Assembly: GCA_905116865.2 (NCBI GenBank)
Contig: CAJHNH020005011.1
Span: forward strand, 293,227 to 357,226
Source of the DNA: Candidula unifasciata
Taxonomy: Eukaryota > Mollusca > Gastropoda > Stylommatophora > Geomitridae
Length of the DNA: 64,000 nt
Direction of reading: 5' to 3'
This document shows positions 35,574 through 46,659 of the stretch, piece after piece. Below the pieces are notes generated by a model. The model saw only the letters and a program-made list of their open reading frames with translations. It did no database searches and was not told where the DNA came from. The stretch's first letter is position 1. Each line of letters opens with the position of its first letter. Made by a program: the position numbers and the translations under genes.

Positions 35574-35709
35574 GCTGGAGGAGATGAGCAAGAAGTGTGA
35601 CGAGGCGATGCTGCGAAAGTTCGGCATCGTCACGGATGTGGAGATGTTGGAGAACTTCTGCGTGGATCCAGAGATCGTGGCTCTCCAGAAGCAGCTGCAC
35701 GAGCTGGAG
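35574..35709 (+). CDS. CFAP44: CFAP44, downstream exon
   Basis: The acceptor is CTGGCCAG at 35572-35573 and the donor GAG|GTAAGT at 35710. The first base completes the arginine codon split from 33521-33522, and 45 codons follow: LEEMSKKCDEAMLRKFGIVT and DVEMLENFCVDPEIVALQKQ, ending HELE. This continues the C-terminal coiled coil; the MLRKFGIVTDVEMLE stretch fits the conserved KFG-x-LVDLE-like motif of the family. Tandem repeats press close on both sides: the 21-bp array upstream and the 12-bp array from about 6 bp past the exon end. Confidence 0.87.
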
Positions 35710-35714
35710 GTAAG

Positions 35715-36178
35715 TGTCGACGTACAGACGGAAGACACACAGACAGACACACGGACAGACACACGGACGGACAGACATACGGACAGACATACGGACAGAC
35801 ATACGGACAGACATACGGACACACACACGGACAGATACACGGACAGACACACGGACGGACAGACATACGGACAGACATACGGACAGACATACGGACAGAC
35901 ATACGGACAGACACACGGACAGATACACGGATATACATAAAGACAGGCAGACGGACAGACACACGGGCAGACAGACGGACAGACATACGGGCAGACATAC
36001 GGACAGACACACGGATAGACACACGGATAGACATAAGACAGGCAGACGGACAGACACACGGGCAGACAGACGGGCAGACATAAGGACATACAGACGGACA
36101 GACAGACACACGGGCAGACCGGCAGACAGACACACAGACACACGGGCAGACGCACGGATGTATGGACAGACAGACGAG
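35715..36178. repeat. 12-bp ACGGACAGACAT-type array
   Basis: Mixed 8-, 10- and 12-bp units (ACGGACAGACAT, GGACAGACACAC) for ~460 bp. It begins inside the donor-proximal intron and ends at a minus-strand LINE tail. Confidence 0.93.
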
Positions 36179-36185
36179 TAGAGAC

Positions 36186-36325
36186 ACGGGCAGAACGAAC
36201 GAACAAATGAACGAACAAACTTTATTTTCAAAGGGTTGAGAATTGGGCACACAGGCCTGTCTTATATTCTGCCCTTCTGGCCTCACGCCATGCATACATT
36301 ATTCATGCACACATTGTTTTAGCAG

Positions 36326-36385
<60 letters not shown>

Positions 36386-36730
36386 GTATTCATAAGCATC
36401 ATTAACAACATCTTTGTAACAATGTACTCTAAGTATGCCCACATTTTAAAACAAGTATAATACTAATTATAATAAATCTTGGTGGAAATCAACAATATTC
36501 TCATGAAACAATTATCTTCTAAGGGGGCATGTAGTCTGAAGTGAGATAATATTCAAAAAGCTTCCAATTGTATTTATAGGGGTTGTTGATATTTTTGATT
36601 GGTTGTGGAAGATTGTTCCACAGATGAGCTGCAGAGTACGCCAAGCTTGTTTTGTACAAGTCTATTCTAGGTTTAGGGATGTGTAACATGTTTGGGCGTT
36701 TGCTATGTCGCCCATTATACTTAAAGAATG
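36186..36730 (-). pseudogene. LINE C-terminus with 3' UTR and tail
   Basis: The minus strand reads KRPNMLHIPKPRIDLYKTSL then AYSAAHLWNNLPQPIKNI, the well-known LINE C-terminus of CR1/Jockey-like type (PxxRTxxYKxSFxYxGxxLWNxLP). After the stop (about 36525) there is a ~330-bp 3' UTR holding a (TAA)n tract at 36330-36385, then AGGCCTGTGTGCCCAATTCT, TTGAAAATAAAGTTTGTTCG and a GTTC-type tail at 36186-36230. This copy shows that the short repeats at 3259, 12052 and 18981 are 3' ends of this LINE. It lies in the CFAP44 intron, antisense. Confidence 0.85.
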
Positions 36731-36921
36731 GACAGACGCACAGACTCAAGAGCAAACGCACGAATGTATTGACAGACAGACGGATCGACACTCGTTAGAT
36801 GGGCAGACACACGGACCCATCGGCGGGCGGTATCTCGCGGTAAATTTCTGTCTTCATACATCCTTGGCATGCACCAACGCTGAGGCAAATGACAATTTGC
36901 CACAGTAAGTCTCAAACGCCG

Positions 36922-37216
36922 AAGTTTCACATGTCCGCTAACATTGGTAGAAAGTTTCACATGTCTGCTAACATTGGTAGAAAGTTTAACATGTCCGCTA
37001 ACATAGGTAGAAAGTTTCACATGTCCGCTAACATAGGTAGAAAGTTTCACATGTCCGCTAACATAGGTAGAAAGTTTCACATGTCCGCTAACATAGGTAG
37101 AAAGTTTCACATGTCCGCTAACATAGGTAGAAAGTTTCACATGTCCGCTAACATAGGTAGAAAGTTTCACATGCCCGCTAACATAGGTAGAAAGTTTCAC
37201 AAGTATGCTAACATTG
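36922..37216. repeat. 30-bp minisatellite, ~10 copies
   Basis: Unit contains CACATGTCCGCTAACATAGG and TAGAAAGTTT. Very homogeneous. Confidence 0.95.
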
Positions 37217-37600
37217 GTGCCGCTCGTCAAAGTGTCGGGACCCCCCTGGAGAAGACCTGCCTGACGCATGCGCTCTTAATACTGTCTTGATGAGGGTCCA
37301 GATAAAACAACGTGTTGCAGACAACTGTACGGTTCTTTTCTTTTAAGCGACCACATCATGCCAGATTTAGTGAAATCCCATAATATAGGATGGTTAGGTG
37401 TTAGAGTTAGTCACTGTTCATTTAACACTAACCCTAACACCTCAGCCCCCCCCCCCCCCCACGCTTTTTTTTTCTTCAAGTCACTTGCTATGGAATTTCC
37501 GTAAATATCGCGTGATGTGGTGGCTTAGAAGAAAAGAACCGACTATACCCATCTGTGTTGTCATCAAAGTCCTGGACCTGCGGGCTGCACGCTCCTGACC
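37217..37600. other. Unassigned intronic sequence
   Basis: Contains a C-run near 37446-37460 followed by CGCTTTTTTTTTC. No exon is recognised. Confidence 0.45.
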
Positions 37601-37604
37601 TCCT

Positions 37605-38130
37605 GAGGGCGCAGCCTGTGACGAGCGGGAAGCTCACCGTACGGTTGTGAGGGTAGGCAGTCATGTGCAGGACGTGACGAGAGGGAAGCTCAACGTACGG
37701 ATGTGAGGGTAGACAGTCATGCGAGGGACGTGACGAGTGGGAAGCTCAACGTACGGATGTTAGGGTATGCAGTCATGGGCAGGACGTGACGAGAGGGAAG
37801 CTCAACGTGTACGGTTGTGAGGGAAGGCAGTATTGTGCAGGACGTGACGAGAGGGAAGCTCAACGTACGGATGTGAGGGTATGCAGTCATGTGCAGGACG
37901 TGACGAGAGGGAAGCTCAACGTACGGATGTGAGGGTAGACAGTCATGCGAGGGACGTGACGAGTGGGAAGCTCAACGTACGGATGTTAGGGTATGCAGTC
38001 ATGTGCAGGACGTGACGAGAGGGAAGCTCAACGTGTACGGTTGTGAGGGTAGGCAGTCACGTGAGGGACCTGACGAGTGGGAAGCTCAGCGTGTACGGTT
38101 GTGAGGGTAGGCAAACATGTGCAGGACGTG
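37605..38130. repeat. ~56-bp minisatellite, ~9 copies
   Basis: Unit contains GACGTGACGAGAGGGAAGCT and CAACGTACGGATGTGAGGGT. Variants GTTAGGGTATGCAG and GTGTACGGTT alternate, and the order of variants at 37680-37800 recurs at 37915-38035, so a multi-unit block was duplicated. Confidence 0.93.
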
Positions 38131-38283
38131 ACGATTCATTGGATGAGCCGGAGTGTTATTTGTAGGCTCTGCATTTATGGAGGCCTCGTTGGATGGCGGG
38201 GAATTTCCACGATCTATTCCTGCCTTCCGGTGAGGACTGACCTGTACACATGCGGTTGCCCTGAGTGGGTTGTCCAGGGGTAA

Positions 38284-38429
38284 CACCTGTAGATGAGGCA
38301 GTGTGGGGGGGGGGGGGGAACAACATACACATAACATGCCTAAATAGTATGTTTTGGGACTGCTAACATGATCTCACACCCAGATAGTATGGTTTGGGAC
38401 TGCTAACATAATCTTACACCCAGACAGAG
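38284..38429. repeat. Poly-G run and two-copy direct repeat
   Basis: A G-run near 38305-38318, then two copies of TAGTATGTTTTGGGACTGCT / TAGTATGGTTTGGGACTGCT around 38345-38420. Confidence 0.8.
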
Positions 38430-39065
38430 AAGTTGAAACTCGTACAAAATAGAACCATGTGAGTTATTTTAGGATGTATATGAGATACGCGGCGCATACT
38501 TGCATTACCGTCCGTATATGAGAGAGGAAAATGTACCTGAAGTCACAACAGACAGGGACAACTTTCTGCATGAGGTCTTAGGTAAACACAATAAACAGTG
38601 GATGGAAAGAGGTTGCAAAAGTCCTTGTAATAACAAGGAAGCTGGTGTGGCAGAATGGGTTACAGGGCCGCCCAACAAAACAGACTTGCACAGAGTGATC
38701 GTTACCTTGGACCCAGGAAGCCGGGAATGGATAGTTGGCGAAACACTGTCAGTGGTGCAAGAGTCGATCAATGACCATTCAATCGTAGGTGACATCTTTA
38801 TACTTGAGGTGTCTGCAGTGAGAGGTGAGAACACTGGTGGAGATTTTATCGCAAATGTGAACGAACACTGTTTGAAAACAGAGAGCCTGGCTTACAAGCT
38901 CATTACACCCAGTATGAGACATGAGGTGGAGGCAGTAACGACAGCTGTTATATGGATTAAGAGAAGCACAACCTGTCATGTTGTGATTGTAACAGAATTA
39001 ATTGAAACAGATCGTGGACTTTCTGTCGAGGATATTCAGGTGTGCCAGGTAACGAGCAGTCAGAT
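38430..39065 (+). pseudogene. LINE fragment, thumb to RNase H, in CFAP44 intron
   Basis: Belongs to the same family as 23450-25835. It reads (in shifting frames) VILGCI-D-RRILALPSVYE, then SIVGDIFILEVSAVRGE, corresponding to GDLIIYTDDSVLRE, and ESLAYKLITPSMRHEVEAVT with VVIVTELIE, corresponding to SLAYDTTTSSMRMEVGAVT and VVIVTDSGS. The RNase H aspartates are lost (TDD to LEV; TDS to TEL). A 190-codon open frame spans most of it but is a decayed remnant, not a gene. The sequence to about 39420 may hold its 3' end (GTAATCTCAATTCCTGATTC). Confidence 0.75.
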
Positions 39066-39484
39066 AGATTAGCTGTTGCAGCTCCTCTGAGCAGTGTGAT
39101 ATAAGATTAATTGGATGTGGTGAAGGCTGTATGAAACTAAAGTGACATTACAAAAGAACAGAGAGGGAATCCATTCACTGAAAGACTAATTCAACAGGGG
39201 TGGGGGTGTTAAAGGGGAAGGGGGGGGGGGAAGGGGTCGGGAGGATAGGGGTGAAAGTTCTAGAAGATATTGAACACTGAAGGGGAAACAGGCGAGCATT
39301 AAATGAGATGGGAACTGGTAACATTAGCCTGTCAGCTCTTCCTTAGTTACTGAAGAAGGGGACGCAACACTTGTTCGGGGGTCCTGAGTGCAGTAATCTC
39401 AATTCCTGATTCATTCATTCATTGATTCCACATTGTTCCACATAACTGTCCCCTTCCCCTGACTTGACGTGTTCTTTGTGCCAG

Positions 39485-39706
39485 TCCCGTAACGCCGGCG
39501 AGCTGTCCAGGCTTCACTTCCAGCAGCAGACTGTGATGGAGAAGAGGAGGCGAGAGACTTGCCAACAGACGACCAAGTACTTCACCATGACGGAGCTCAT
39601 GAAACAGATCTCCAAGATGACGCACGTCATGGACGAGGACATGAAGAGGCTGCCCTCGGAATACGAGGATGTCTCCGCCCGCACAGAGGCCAAGTACTTG
39701 AGACAG
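39485..39706 (+). CDS. CFAP44: CFAP44, probable next exon
   Basis: A 74-codon exon bounded by TTCTTTGTGCCAG acceptor (39483-39484) and CAG|GTGAGTG donor (39707). Phase 0 on both sides matches the preceding exon. It reads SRNAGELSRLHFQQQTVMEK and TMTELMKQISKMTHVMDEDM, ending AKYLRQ, a charged helical sequence that fits the C-terminal coiled coil of CFAP44 in position, though residue-level similarity to the family is weak. The stop-bearing last exon was not located; it may be further downstream or outside the window. An unseen exon between this and the previous one is also possible. Confidence 0.7.
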
Positions 39707-39981
39707 GTGAGTGCATGAGGTCATGTCTCCGCCCGCACACAGGCCAAGTCCCTGAGACAGGTGAGTGCATGAGGTCATGTCTCCGCCCGCACAGAGGCCA
39801 AGTACCTGAGACGGGTGAGTGCACGAGGTCATGTCTCCGCAAGCACGGAGGCCAAGTACTTGAGACAGGTGAGTATTGACGTCACGTCTTTGCCCGCGCA
39901 GAGGCTTAGTACATGAGACAGGTGAGCGCGTGACGTCATGTCTTTGCCCGCACGTAGGCTAAGTACTAGAGACAGGTGAGT
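39707..39981 (+). repeat. 54-bp tandem repeat of exon end plus splice donor
   Basis: Five further copies of the end of the preceding exon together with its donor. Each has a form of GTCTCCGCCCGCACAGAGGC, AAGTAC-TGAGACAG and GTGAGT. Donor GT positions are 39707, 39761, 39815, 39869, 39922 and 39976. Copies diverge with distance from the exon. Confidence 0.9.
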
Positions 39982-40635
39982 ATGTGACGCCGCCCGCAAG
40001 AAAGCCAAATACGTGATACATGTCAGTACGTGACACCGTATCTCCTGACCCAGATAAGAGCGCTAATGTACAATGTGCGGTTTTTTTTGGGTCCATGTGA
40101 TAAATACAGATCAGTGAATAAAACAGCAAGTTCTTATCGTCCCATAATACAGAGCTTCTGTTTGACTTCTGAGAAAATGGCCGCCTTAATCTAACATCCC
40201 TCTAAAATGATTGCAGCAATACTATCCTATGCTTCTGTCAGTTTCCTGTTCGGTCAAATCTAGTACTCACTGTAAAGAAGCCTTCAGATATTGTTTATTA
40301 CTGACACAATTTTAAACTGTCCCACGTGACACATGCAATTATTCAACTAGTGAGCGTGAAATTCGTCAACGCTTCACCTCTCTTGTCACATCATTTTCGT
40401 GAAAGACTAAGAACAAGATAGAAAGACTTCATACAACACTTTGCAACAGAACATTGCCTCGAGGTGACCGTGAAAGCAACGAGCAAAACAGAAGATCTCC
40501 GCCGATATCTGTTGCGTTGCTTATGCTCATTTAAGAAGCTTGGTCTACATGTGATGAAGTGAAATGTTTGTAAGTCACCGCCTACTTGCCGAGTGTCTTG
40601 TGGTGAATGATTAAAACTTCACCCATAAATGCAAA
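39982..40635. other. Unassigned, non-repetitive sequence
   Basis: I looked for a last CFAP44 exon here and did not find a convincing one. Confidence 0.45.
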
Positions 40636-41420
40636 ACTTCTCCAGTCGGCCTTCTGGCGACTGACTTGGTTCCCTAGTGGAGAGTCTGGCGACTGATTGG
40701 GTTCCCTACTGGAGAGTCTGGCGACTGACTGGGTTCCCTAGTGGAGAGTCTGGCGACTGATTGGGTTTCCTACTGCAGAGTCTGGGGACTGACTGGGTTC
40801 CCTACTAGAGAGTCTGGCGACTGACTGGGTTCCCTAGTGGAGAGTCTGGCGACTGATTGGGTTTCCTACTGGAGAGTCTGGGGACTGACTGGGTTTCCTA
40901 CTGGAGAGTCTGGGGACTGACTGGGTTCCCTACTGGAGAGTCTGGGGACTGACTGGGTTCCCTACTGGAGAGTCTGGGGACTGACTGGGTTCCCTACTGG
41001 AGAGTCTGGGGACTGACTGGGTTCCCTACTGGAGAGTCTGGGGACTGACTGGGTTCCCTACTCGAGAGTCTGGGGACTGACTGGGTTCCCTACTGGAGAG
41101 TCTGGGGACTGACTGGGTTCCCTACTGGAGAGTCTGGGGACTGACTGGGTTCCCTACTGGAGAGTCTGGGGACTGACTGGGTTCCCTACTGGAGAGTCTG
41201 GGGACTGACTGGGTTCCCTACTGGAGAGTCTGGGGACTGACTGGGTTCCCTAGTGGAGAGTCTGGGGACTGACTGGGTTCCCTACTGGAGAGTCTGGGGA
41301 CTGACTGGGTTCCCTACTGAAGAGTCTGGGGACTGACTGGGTTCCCTACTGGAGAGTCTGGGGACTGACTGGGTTCCCTACTGGAGAGTCTGGGGACTGA
41401 CTGGGTTTCTACTGGAGAGT
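40636..41420. repeat. 32-bp minisatellite, ~24 copies
   Basis: Unit contains GACTGACTGGGTTCCCTACT and GGAGAGTCTGGG. Early units (to about 40870) carry GGCGACTGA; later ones are almost identical with GGGGACTGA. Confidence 0.95.
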
Positions 41421-41505
41421 GCCTAACTAACACAATTCACAATGCACAACAAAATCGCCAATAACTTTGAATAAACTCCTCGGTTAATGTTCCCACACGC
41501 CTCCC

Positions 41506-41660
41506 GACCCACAGTCGCAATCAGCCCCCAGTGATATCAGAAACACATCCTCACTTGTGAATCATAAAGAGATTTTGGCTCCCGACCCACAGTCGCAATC
41601 AGCCCCCAGTGATATTAGAAACACATCCTCACTTGTGAATCATAAAGAGATTTTGGGCTT
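41506..41660. repeat. 78-bp two-copy direct repeat
   Basis: Adjacent copies with CCCGACCCACAGTCGCAATC and CACTTGTGAATCATAAAGAG; one substitution seen (GATATCAG/GATATTAG). Confidence 0.93.
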
Positions 41661-41740
41661 TCAACGCCTCGTCTCCATTGAATACACTCAACTGTAGCAC
41701 TATGAAATATACACACAATTCTAACTAACAATCTAAGCTT

Positions 41741-41790
41741 TCTCCCCCCCCCCTCCCCCCCCCCAACACACACACACACACACACACACA
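41741..41790. repeat. C-rich and (CA)n tract
   Basis: C-runs interrupted by T and A, then CA repeats to 41790. Confidence 0.88.
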
Positions 41791-42059
41791 AAAAACAACA
41801 CAAAAACAACATAATTACATCTATAAATGAGACACTTCTGAACTCTATCGCAGACCGAAGGGCACAGACTGAAGAGCGCAGACTGATTCAACTACCCCGG
41901 GTCTCTTTCCACCCGTAGTTTCACTTCGATGTCACATTCTCACCAACTCTCCGTGTTCTGCAACAATCCCCGTGAAGATCGCTGTTAGCGGTTAATCTCA
42001 AGAAAGTCCTGTCTTACAATTTAAGAGTGTGGACCTTTTGCACTTTTCTGTACCATCAT

Positions 42060-42375
42060 CGTCATCGTCATCGTTATCGTCATCATCATCTTCATCCAGC
42101 ACCTCCACGACAGGCGCAGGTAATCACGCCTCTAACGCCTGGTTCAACTGAACGAAACCCTAAGCGGTAAAATAAAGAGGCGGAGAAGAAGAAGAAGAAG
42201 AAGAGGAAGAAGAAGTAGAACAAGAAGAAGAAAAAGAAGAAAAAGAGGGAAAAAAGAAGAAAAAGAAGGAAAAAAAACACAGCAGCTGCTGTAGCAGCCT
42301 CAGAAGCATCAGCAGAATAATGATAATAAGACGACGAACAAAAAGAAAAAATGAGAAGGAAAAGAAGAAGAAGAA
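42060..42375. repeat. (ATC)n then (GAA)n tracts
   Basis: ATC/GTC triplets at 42057-42095 and a degenerate GAA-rich purine stretch at 42180-42375. Confidence 0.85.
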
Positions 42376-42589
42376 GAAAAGACAAAACAGAAGAAATAAT
42401 CCAAACCTACTATTGTGAGATTGTTTGTCTCTGTTGCTGCCATCTCAGTTAGTCTCGGAACAATGGCAGACTCTCAACTCGTTAAACTTGGAAATTATCA
42501 ACCTGACTCGTCGAAACAGAACTCCACTGCCGCCCATACCAGCAATCAGGGACAGGATCTAGGTCACATGTAAGCAGTGGAGCGTGCAG

Positions 42590-44125
42590 GTGAGTTAGTC
42601 AGACTGTCCAACGTTCATGTGCAGCGCTGTCAGTCTCACTTGATCAGACTGTCCAGACTGTCCAACGTTCATGTGCTGCTCTGTCAGTCTCACTTGGTCA
42701 GACAGTCTAACGTTCATATGCTGTTCTGTCAGTCTCACTTGGTCAGACTGTCCAACGTTCATGTGCAGCTCTGTCAGTCTCACTTGGTCAGACTGTCCAA
42801 CGTTCATGTGCAGCTCTGTCAGTCTCACTTGATCAGACAGTCCAACGTTCATGTGCTGTTATGTCAGTCTCACATGATCAGACTGTCCAACGTTCATGTG
42901 CTGTTTTGTCACACTTGATCAGACTGTCCAACGTTCATGTGCAGCTCTGTTAGTCTCACTTGGTCAGACTGTCCAACGTTCATGTGCTGCTCTGTCAGTC
43001 TCACTTGGTCAGACTGTCCAACGTTCATGTGCTGTTCTGTCAGTATCACTTGGTCAGACTGTCCAGACTGTCCAACGTTCATATGCTGCTCTGTCAGTCT
43101 CACTTGGTCAGACTGTACAACGTTCATGTGCTGTTCTGTCAGTCTCACTTGGTCAGACTGTCCAACGTTCATTTGCTGCTCTGTCAGTCTCACTTGGTCA
43201 GACAGCCTAACGTTCATGTGCTGTTCTGTCAGTCTCACTTGGTCAGACTGTCCAACGTTCATTTGCTGCTCTGTCAGTCTCACTTGGTCAGACAGCCTAA
43301 CGTTCATGTGCTGTTCTGTCAGTCTCACTTGGTCAGACAGCCTAACGTTCATGTGCTGTTCTGTCAGTCTCACTTGGTCAGACTGTCCAACGTTCATGTG
43401 CTGCTCTGTCAGTCTCACTTGGTCAGACTGTCCAACGTTCATGTGCTGTTATGTCAGTCTCACTTGGTCAGACTGTCCACCGTTCATGTGCTGTTCTGTC
43501 AGTCTCACTTGGTCAGACTGTTCAACGTTCATGTGCAGCTCTGTCAGTCTCACTTGATCAGACAGTCCAACGTTCATGTGCTGTTATGTCAGTCTCACTT
43601 GGTCAGACTGTCCAACGTTCATGTGCTGTTTTGTCACACTTGATCAGACTGTCCAACGTTCATGTGCTGTTCTGTCAGTCTCACTTGGTCAGACTGTCCA
43701 ACGTTCATATGCTGCTCTGTCAGTCTCACTTGGTCAGACTGTCCAACGTTCATGTGCAGCTCTGTCAGTCTCACTTGGTCAGACTGTCCAACGTTCATGT
43801 GCTGTTCTGTCAGTCTCACTTGGTCAGACTGTCGAACGTTCATGTGCTGCTCTGTCAGTCTCACTTGGTCAGACTTTCCAACGTTCATGTTCTGTTCTGT
43901 CAGTCTCACTTGGTCAGGCAGTCCAACGTTTATGTGCTGTTCTGTCAGTCTCACTTGGTCAGACTGTCCAACGTTCATTTGCTGCTCTGTCAGTCTCACT
44001 TGGTCAGACAGTCTAACGTTCATTTGCAGCTCTGTCAGTCTCACTTGGTCAGACAGTCTAACGTTCATGTGCAGCTCTGTCAGTCTCACTTGGTCAGACA
44101 GTCTAACGTTCATGTGCTGTTCTGT
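42590..44125. repeat. 45-bp minisatellite, ~34 copies, with block duplications
   Basis: Unit contains GACTGTCCAACGTTCATGTG and GTCAGTCTCACTTGGTCA. A 5-bp-deleted unit (GTTTTGTCACACTTGATC) occurs at 42901 and 43626 within matching contexts, and a 9-bp duplication (CTGTCCAGACTGTCC) at 42649 and 43059, showing that runs of units were copied. A 15-residue repeat (MNVGQSDQVRLTEQH) is open on the minus strand and other frames are open too; not annotated as protein. Confidence 0.95.
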
Positions 44126-44524
44126 CAGTGTGCTGGGCTGTAAGTAAGTGTCGTGTGTATGTATGTGTGTGTAATTGTGCGAGTGTGTGCATGTGTATAT
44201 ATATATATATACATATTCACACATACACACTATTATCACCCGGCTTGGCCTAGGATAGTCTGTCTCAAACAATGAACTGTAGCGACCCTGTACTTTATGT
44301 GAATACTTGGTTACATAGAATATTCTTCGTCTGTTGCTAATCATCGGCCATGACGAACAATGATGAGGAATGCATCACTCTTGACATTCCCCATACACAT
44401 TTGTCCATTGCAGAATCAATTGTATCATTTAATGGTTTTTGCGGTTTTTCTAGGAACATTTGACAATCAGTACTTTGTTAAACTCTCGCTACCTTTGATA
44501 TACTGAGGCAAGACCGTCCGCTGC
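44126..44524. other. Unassigned sequence with (TG)/(TA) tract
   Basis: TG and TA repeats at about 44155-44215; the rest is unassigned. Confidence 0.45.
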
Positions 44525-44625
44525 TAAATCACTGGCAGCTGGAATCGAACCCGGCACGAGGTAGCGCGTTCGCAACGCCTAAGCCTGAGACGCCAACCAA
44601 CATGTATATGGTTGAAGTTATGCAC
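44525..44625 (-). mobile_element. tRNA-derived SINE head
   Basis: On the minus strand an A-box-like GGCTTAGGCGTTGCGAACGC is followed after 34 bp by a perfect B box, GGTTCGATTCC. It shares AGGCTTAGGCGTTGCGA with the element at 7925. It could alternatively be an isolated tRNA pseudogene; no cloverleaf was drawn. Confidence 0.6.
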
Positions 44626-44875
44626 GGTTATACGGTGGTGTGCACTCACATAAGGGGAGTTTTTGCCTGGGGCAACATTATAATAATCATTATTGCGTGG
44701 TAACTGCGGTTGCCTGGAATGTTTTTCTAGATGCATGTGATTAGTGAGTACTATCACCAAAACATTCCATAGCAGATCCAGTCGTTCCCTGATGTGGTCT
44801 CCTCCTAAACAGCCACTCCAGTCTCAACCGTCTGACCATGCCAGTTCTGTGTTGATTAATTAAACGTGTCTTGCC

Positions 44876-45538
44876 CTCAGCGACAAACTGGCGTCCTGCA
44901 GCTCCTAGCAGATCCACCATGTCCGACAAACTGGCGTCCTGCAGCTCCTAGCAGATCCACCATGTCCGACAAGCTGGCGTCCTGCAGCTCCTAGCAGATC
45001 CACCATGTCCGACAAGCTGGCGTCCTGCAGCTCCTAGCAGATCCACCAAGTCCGACAAACTGTCGCCCGGCAGCTGCTAGCAGAACCACCAGGTCCGCCA
45101 CGGTGGCGTCCGGCAGCTGCTAGCAGAACCACAGGTCCGCCACGGTGGCGTCTGGCAGCTGCTAGCAAAACCACCAGGTCCGCCACGGTGGCGTCCGGCA
45201 GCGGCTAGCAGAACCACCATGTCCGCCACGGTGGCGTCTGGCAGCTGCTAGCAGAACCACTAGGTCCGCCACGCTAGCGTCTGGCAGCGGCTAGCAGAAC
45301 CACCAGGTCCGCCACGGTGGCGTCCGGCAGCGGCTAGCAGAACCACCAGGTCCGACAAGCTGGCGTCTGGCAGCTGCTAGCAGAACCACTAGGTCCGCCA
45401 CGCTAGCGTCTGGCAGCGGCTAGCAGAACCACCAGGTCCGCCACGGTGGCGTCCGGCAGCGGCTAGCAGAACCACCAGGTCCGACAAGCTGGCGTCTGGC
45501 AGCTGCTAGCAGAACCACCAGGTCCGCCACGCTGGCAA
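44876..45538. repeat. 43-bp minisatellite, ~15 copies
   Basis: Two subfamilies: units with GGCGTCCTGCAGCTCCTAGC first, then units with GGTCCGCCACGGTGGCGTCC. A block near 45230-45360 recurs at 45360-45490. Confidence 0.93.
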
Positions 45539-46034
45539 ATATACGCAGACAAGCCGCTGGCCATGATCCTACTCGTGGTGTCTCTCACGTCACATTGATG
45601 ACATGGATCCTGACCATTGCTCTGCCTGTCATAGTCACGGTTGTACTCTACAGACAGTAGGCACTGTTTAATATCTGTGTCTGATCTACAACATCATGCA
45701 TCACTGTTTGCGTTGTTACATGACTGTTTATTGACCAAGGGATCACTGTTTGCGTTGTTGCAGGACTTTATTGACCAAGGGATCAGTTTGCGTTGTTACA
45801 TGACTGTTTATTGACCAAGGGCTGTCAGAAATCCTTTCTCCTTGTCTTCCTCGACCTCCCAAGCTGCCCAAAGTCAGCTGCCATTAGGCCCAGGTTGGCC
45901 ATGTGTCCTCCGCTGGTAGTTAGATACTAATGTTGTCAACAGATTGACCTCAATGCTAAGGAAGCCGTCTGTTGTGTAGAACTGACACCCAGGCTGTCGG
46001 AGACCCATGCAGGTGTACACGAAGTAAGACTCAG
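45539..46034. other. Unassigned sequence with a 3-copy repeat
   Basis: Three imperfect copies of GTTTGCGTTGTTACATGACT and TTATTGACCAAGGGATCA at about 45695-45830. Nothing else is recognised. Confidence 0.6.
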
Positions 46035-46048
46035 GTTGCCAGGGAAAC
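46035..46048 (-). promoter_or_regulatory. RFX X-box motif, minus strand
   Basis: GTTGCCAGGGAAAC is the exact reverse complement of the X-box 14-mer at 5458. Flanks differ, so it is not a copy of a larger repeat. No ciliary gene is recognised nearby; a neighbour outside the window or chance are both possible. Confidence 0.35.
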
Positions 46049-46655
46049 TGATCAACACAACAACCAGAAGTTAATGTTTACCAAGTGCCACAAATGCATG
46101 TTTTTAAACATCTGCATCTTAATTTTTAGTTTTAATGAAATGTTGGATGTCTGCTCACTGGCGTTGTGTTGTCTGCTTGTCGTGTTTTGTTCGCATTAAA
46201 AATCAGATGATCAACTTGCTCACGTCTTTGCTGTAGCAATGGTTTACTAGTTATTGATTTGTCACAGGTTTTGATTAGAAAAATTTATCATTCTTGCTTT
46301 TCGATCTATTCGATATTCTTAACTTAACACATTCCGGAATTGTTCATAATTCATGTGATTTATAACCAACATTATTTCTGCTCCAATCACCTTTAAATTG
46401 TTTCCGAGCTTACATTTTTACAGACGTTATTTTGACATATACTCGCACTCTCACAACTTTCATCATGAAGCTTTACAACTTCTCTCTTCCCATAATATGA
46501 CCCGACATATCACCACTGTCTCTTTCTGATGTTTGTGATGTGTCGTCTTCGAACCCTCGTCCCTTCAAGAACTTTGTTGCTTTTTTGGGCTGTCCAGTAA
46601 ATTCTAACTAAAGAACATAGACTGCAAGACCACATTAACAAGTTAAACTCAGCAT
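46049..46655. other. Unassigned sequence
   Basis: No recognisable gene or repeat. Confidence 0.45.
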
Positions 46656-46659
46656 TTAG

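Noticed and set aside
35574..35940. Extending the CFAP44 exon through the GACA-type array
   Set aside because: A strong donor GTAAGT at 35710 ends the exon and the following residues are pure microsatellite translation.
38500..39072. 190-codon open frame as a host gene in the CFAP44 intron
   Set aside because: Its spacing and motifs match the LINE thumb-to-RNase H region with mutated catalytic residues.
42590..44125. CRISPR array
   Set aside because: Units are contiguous 45-bp repeats without distinct spacers, in a eukaryotic genome. The same applies to the other arrays.
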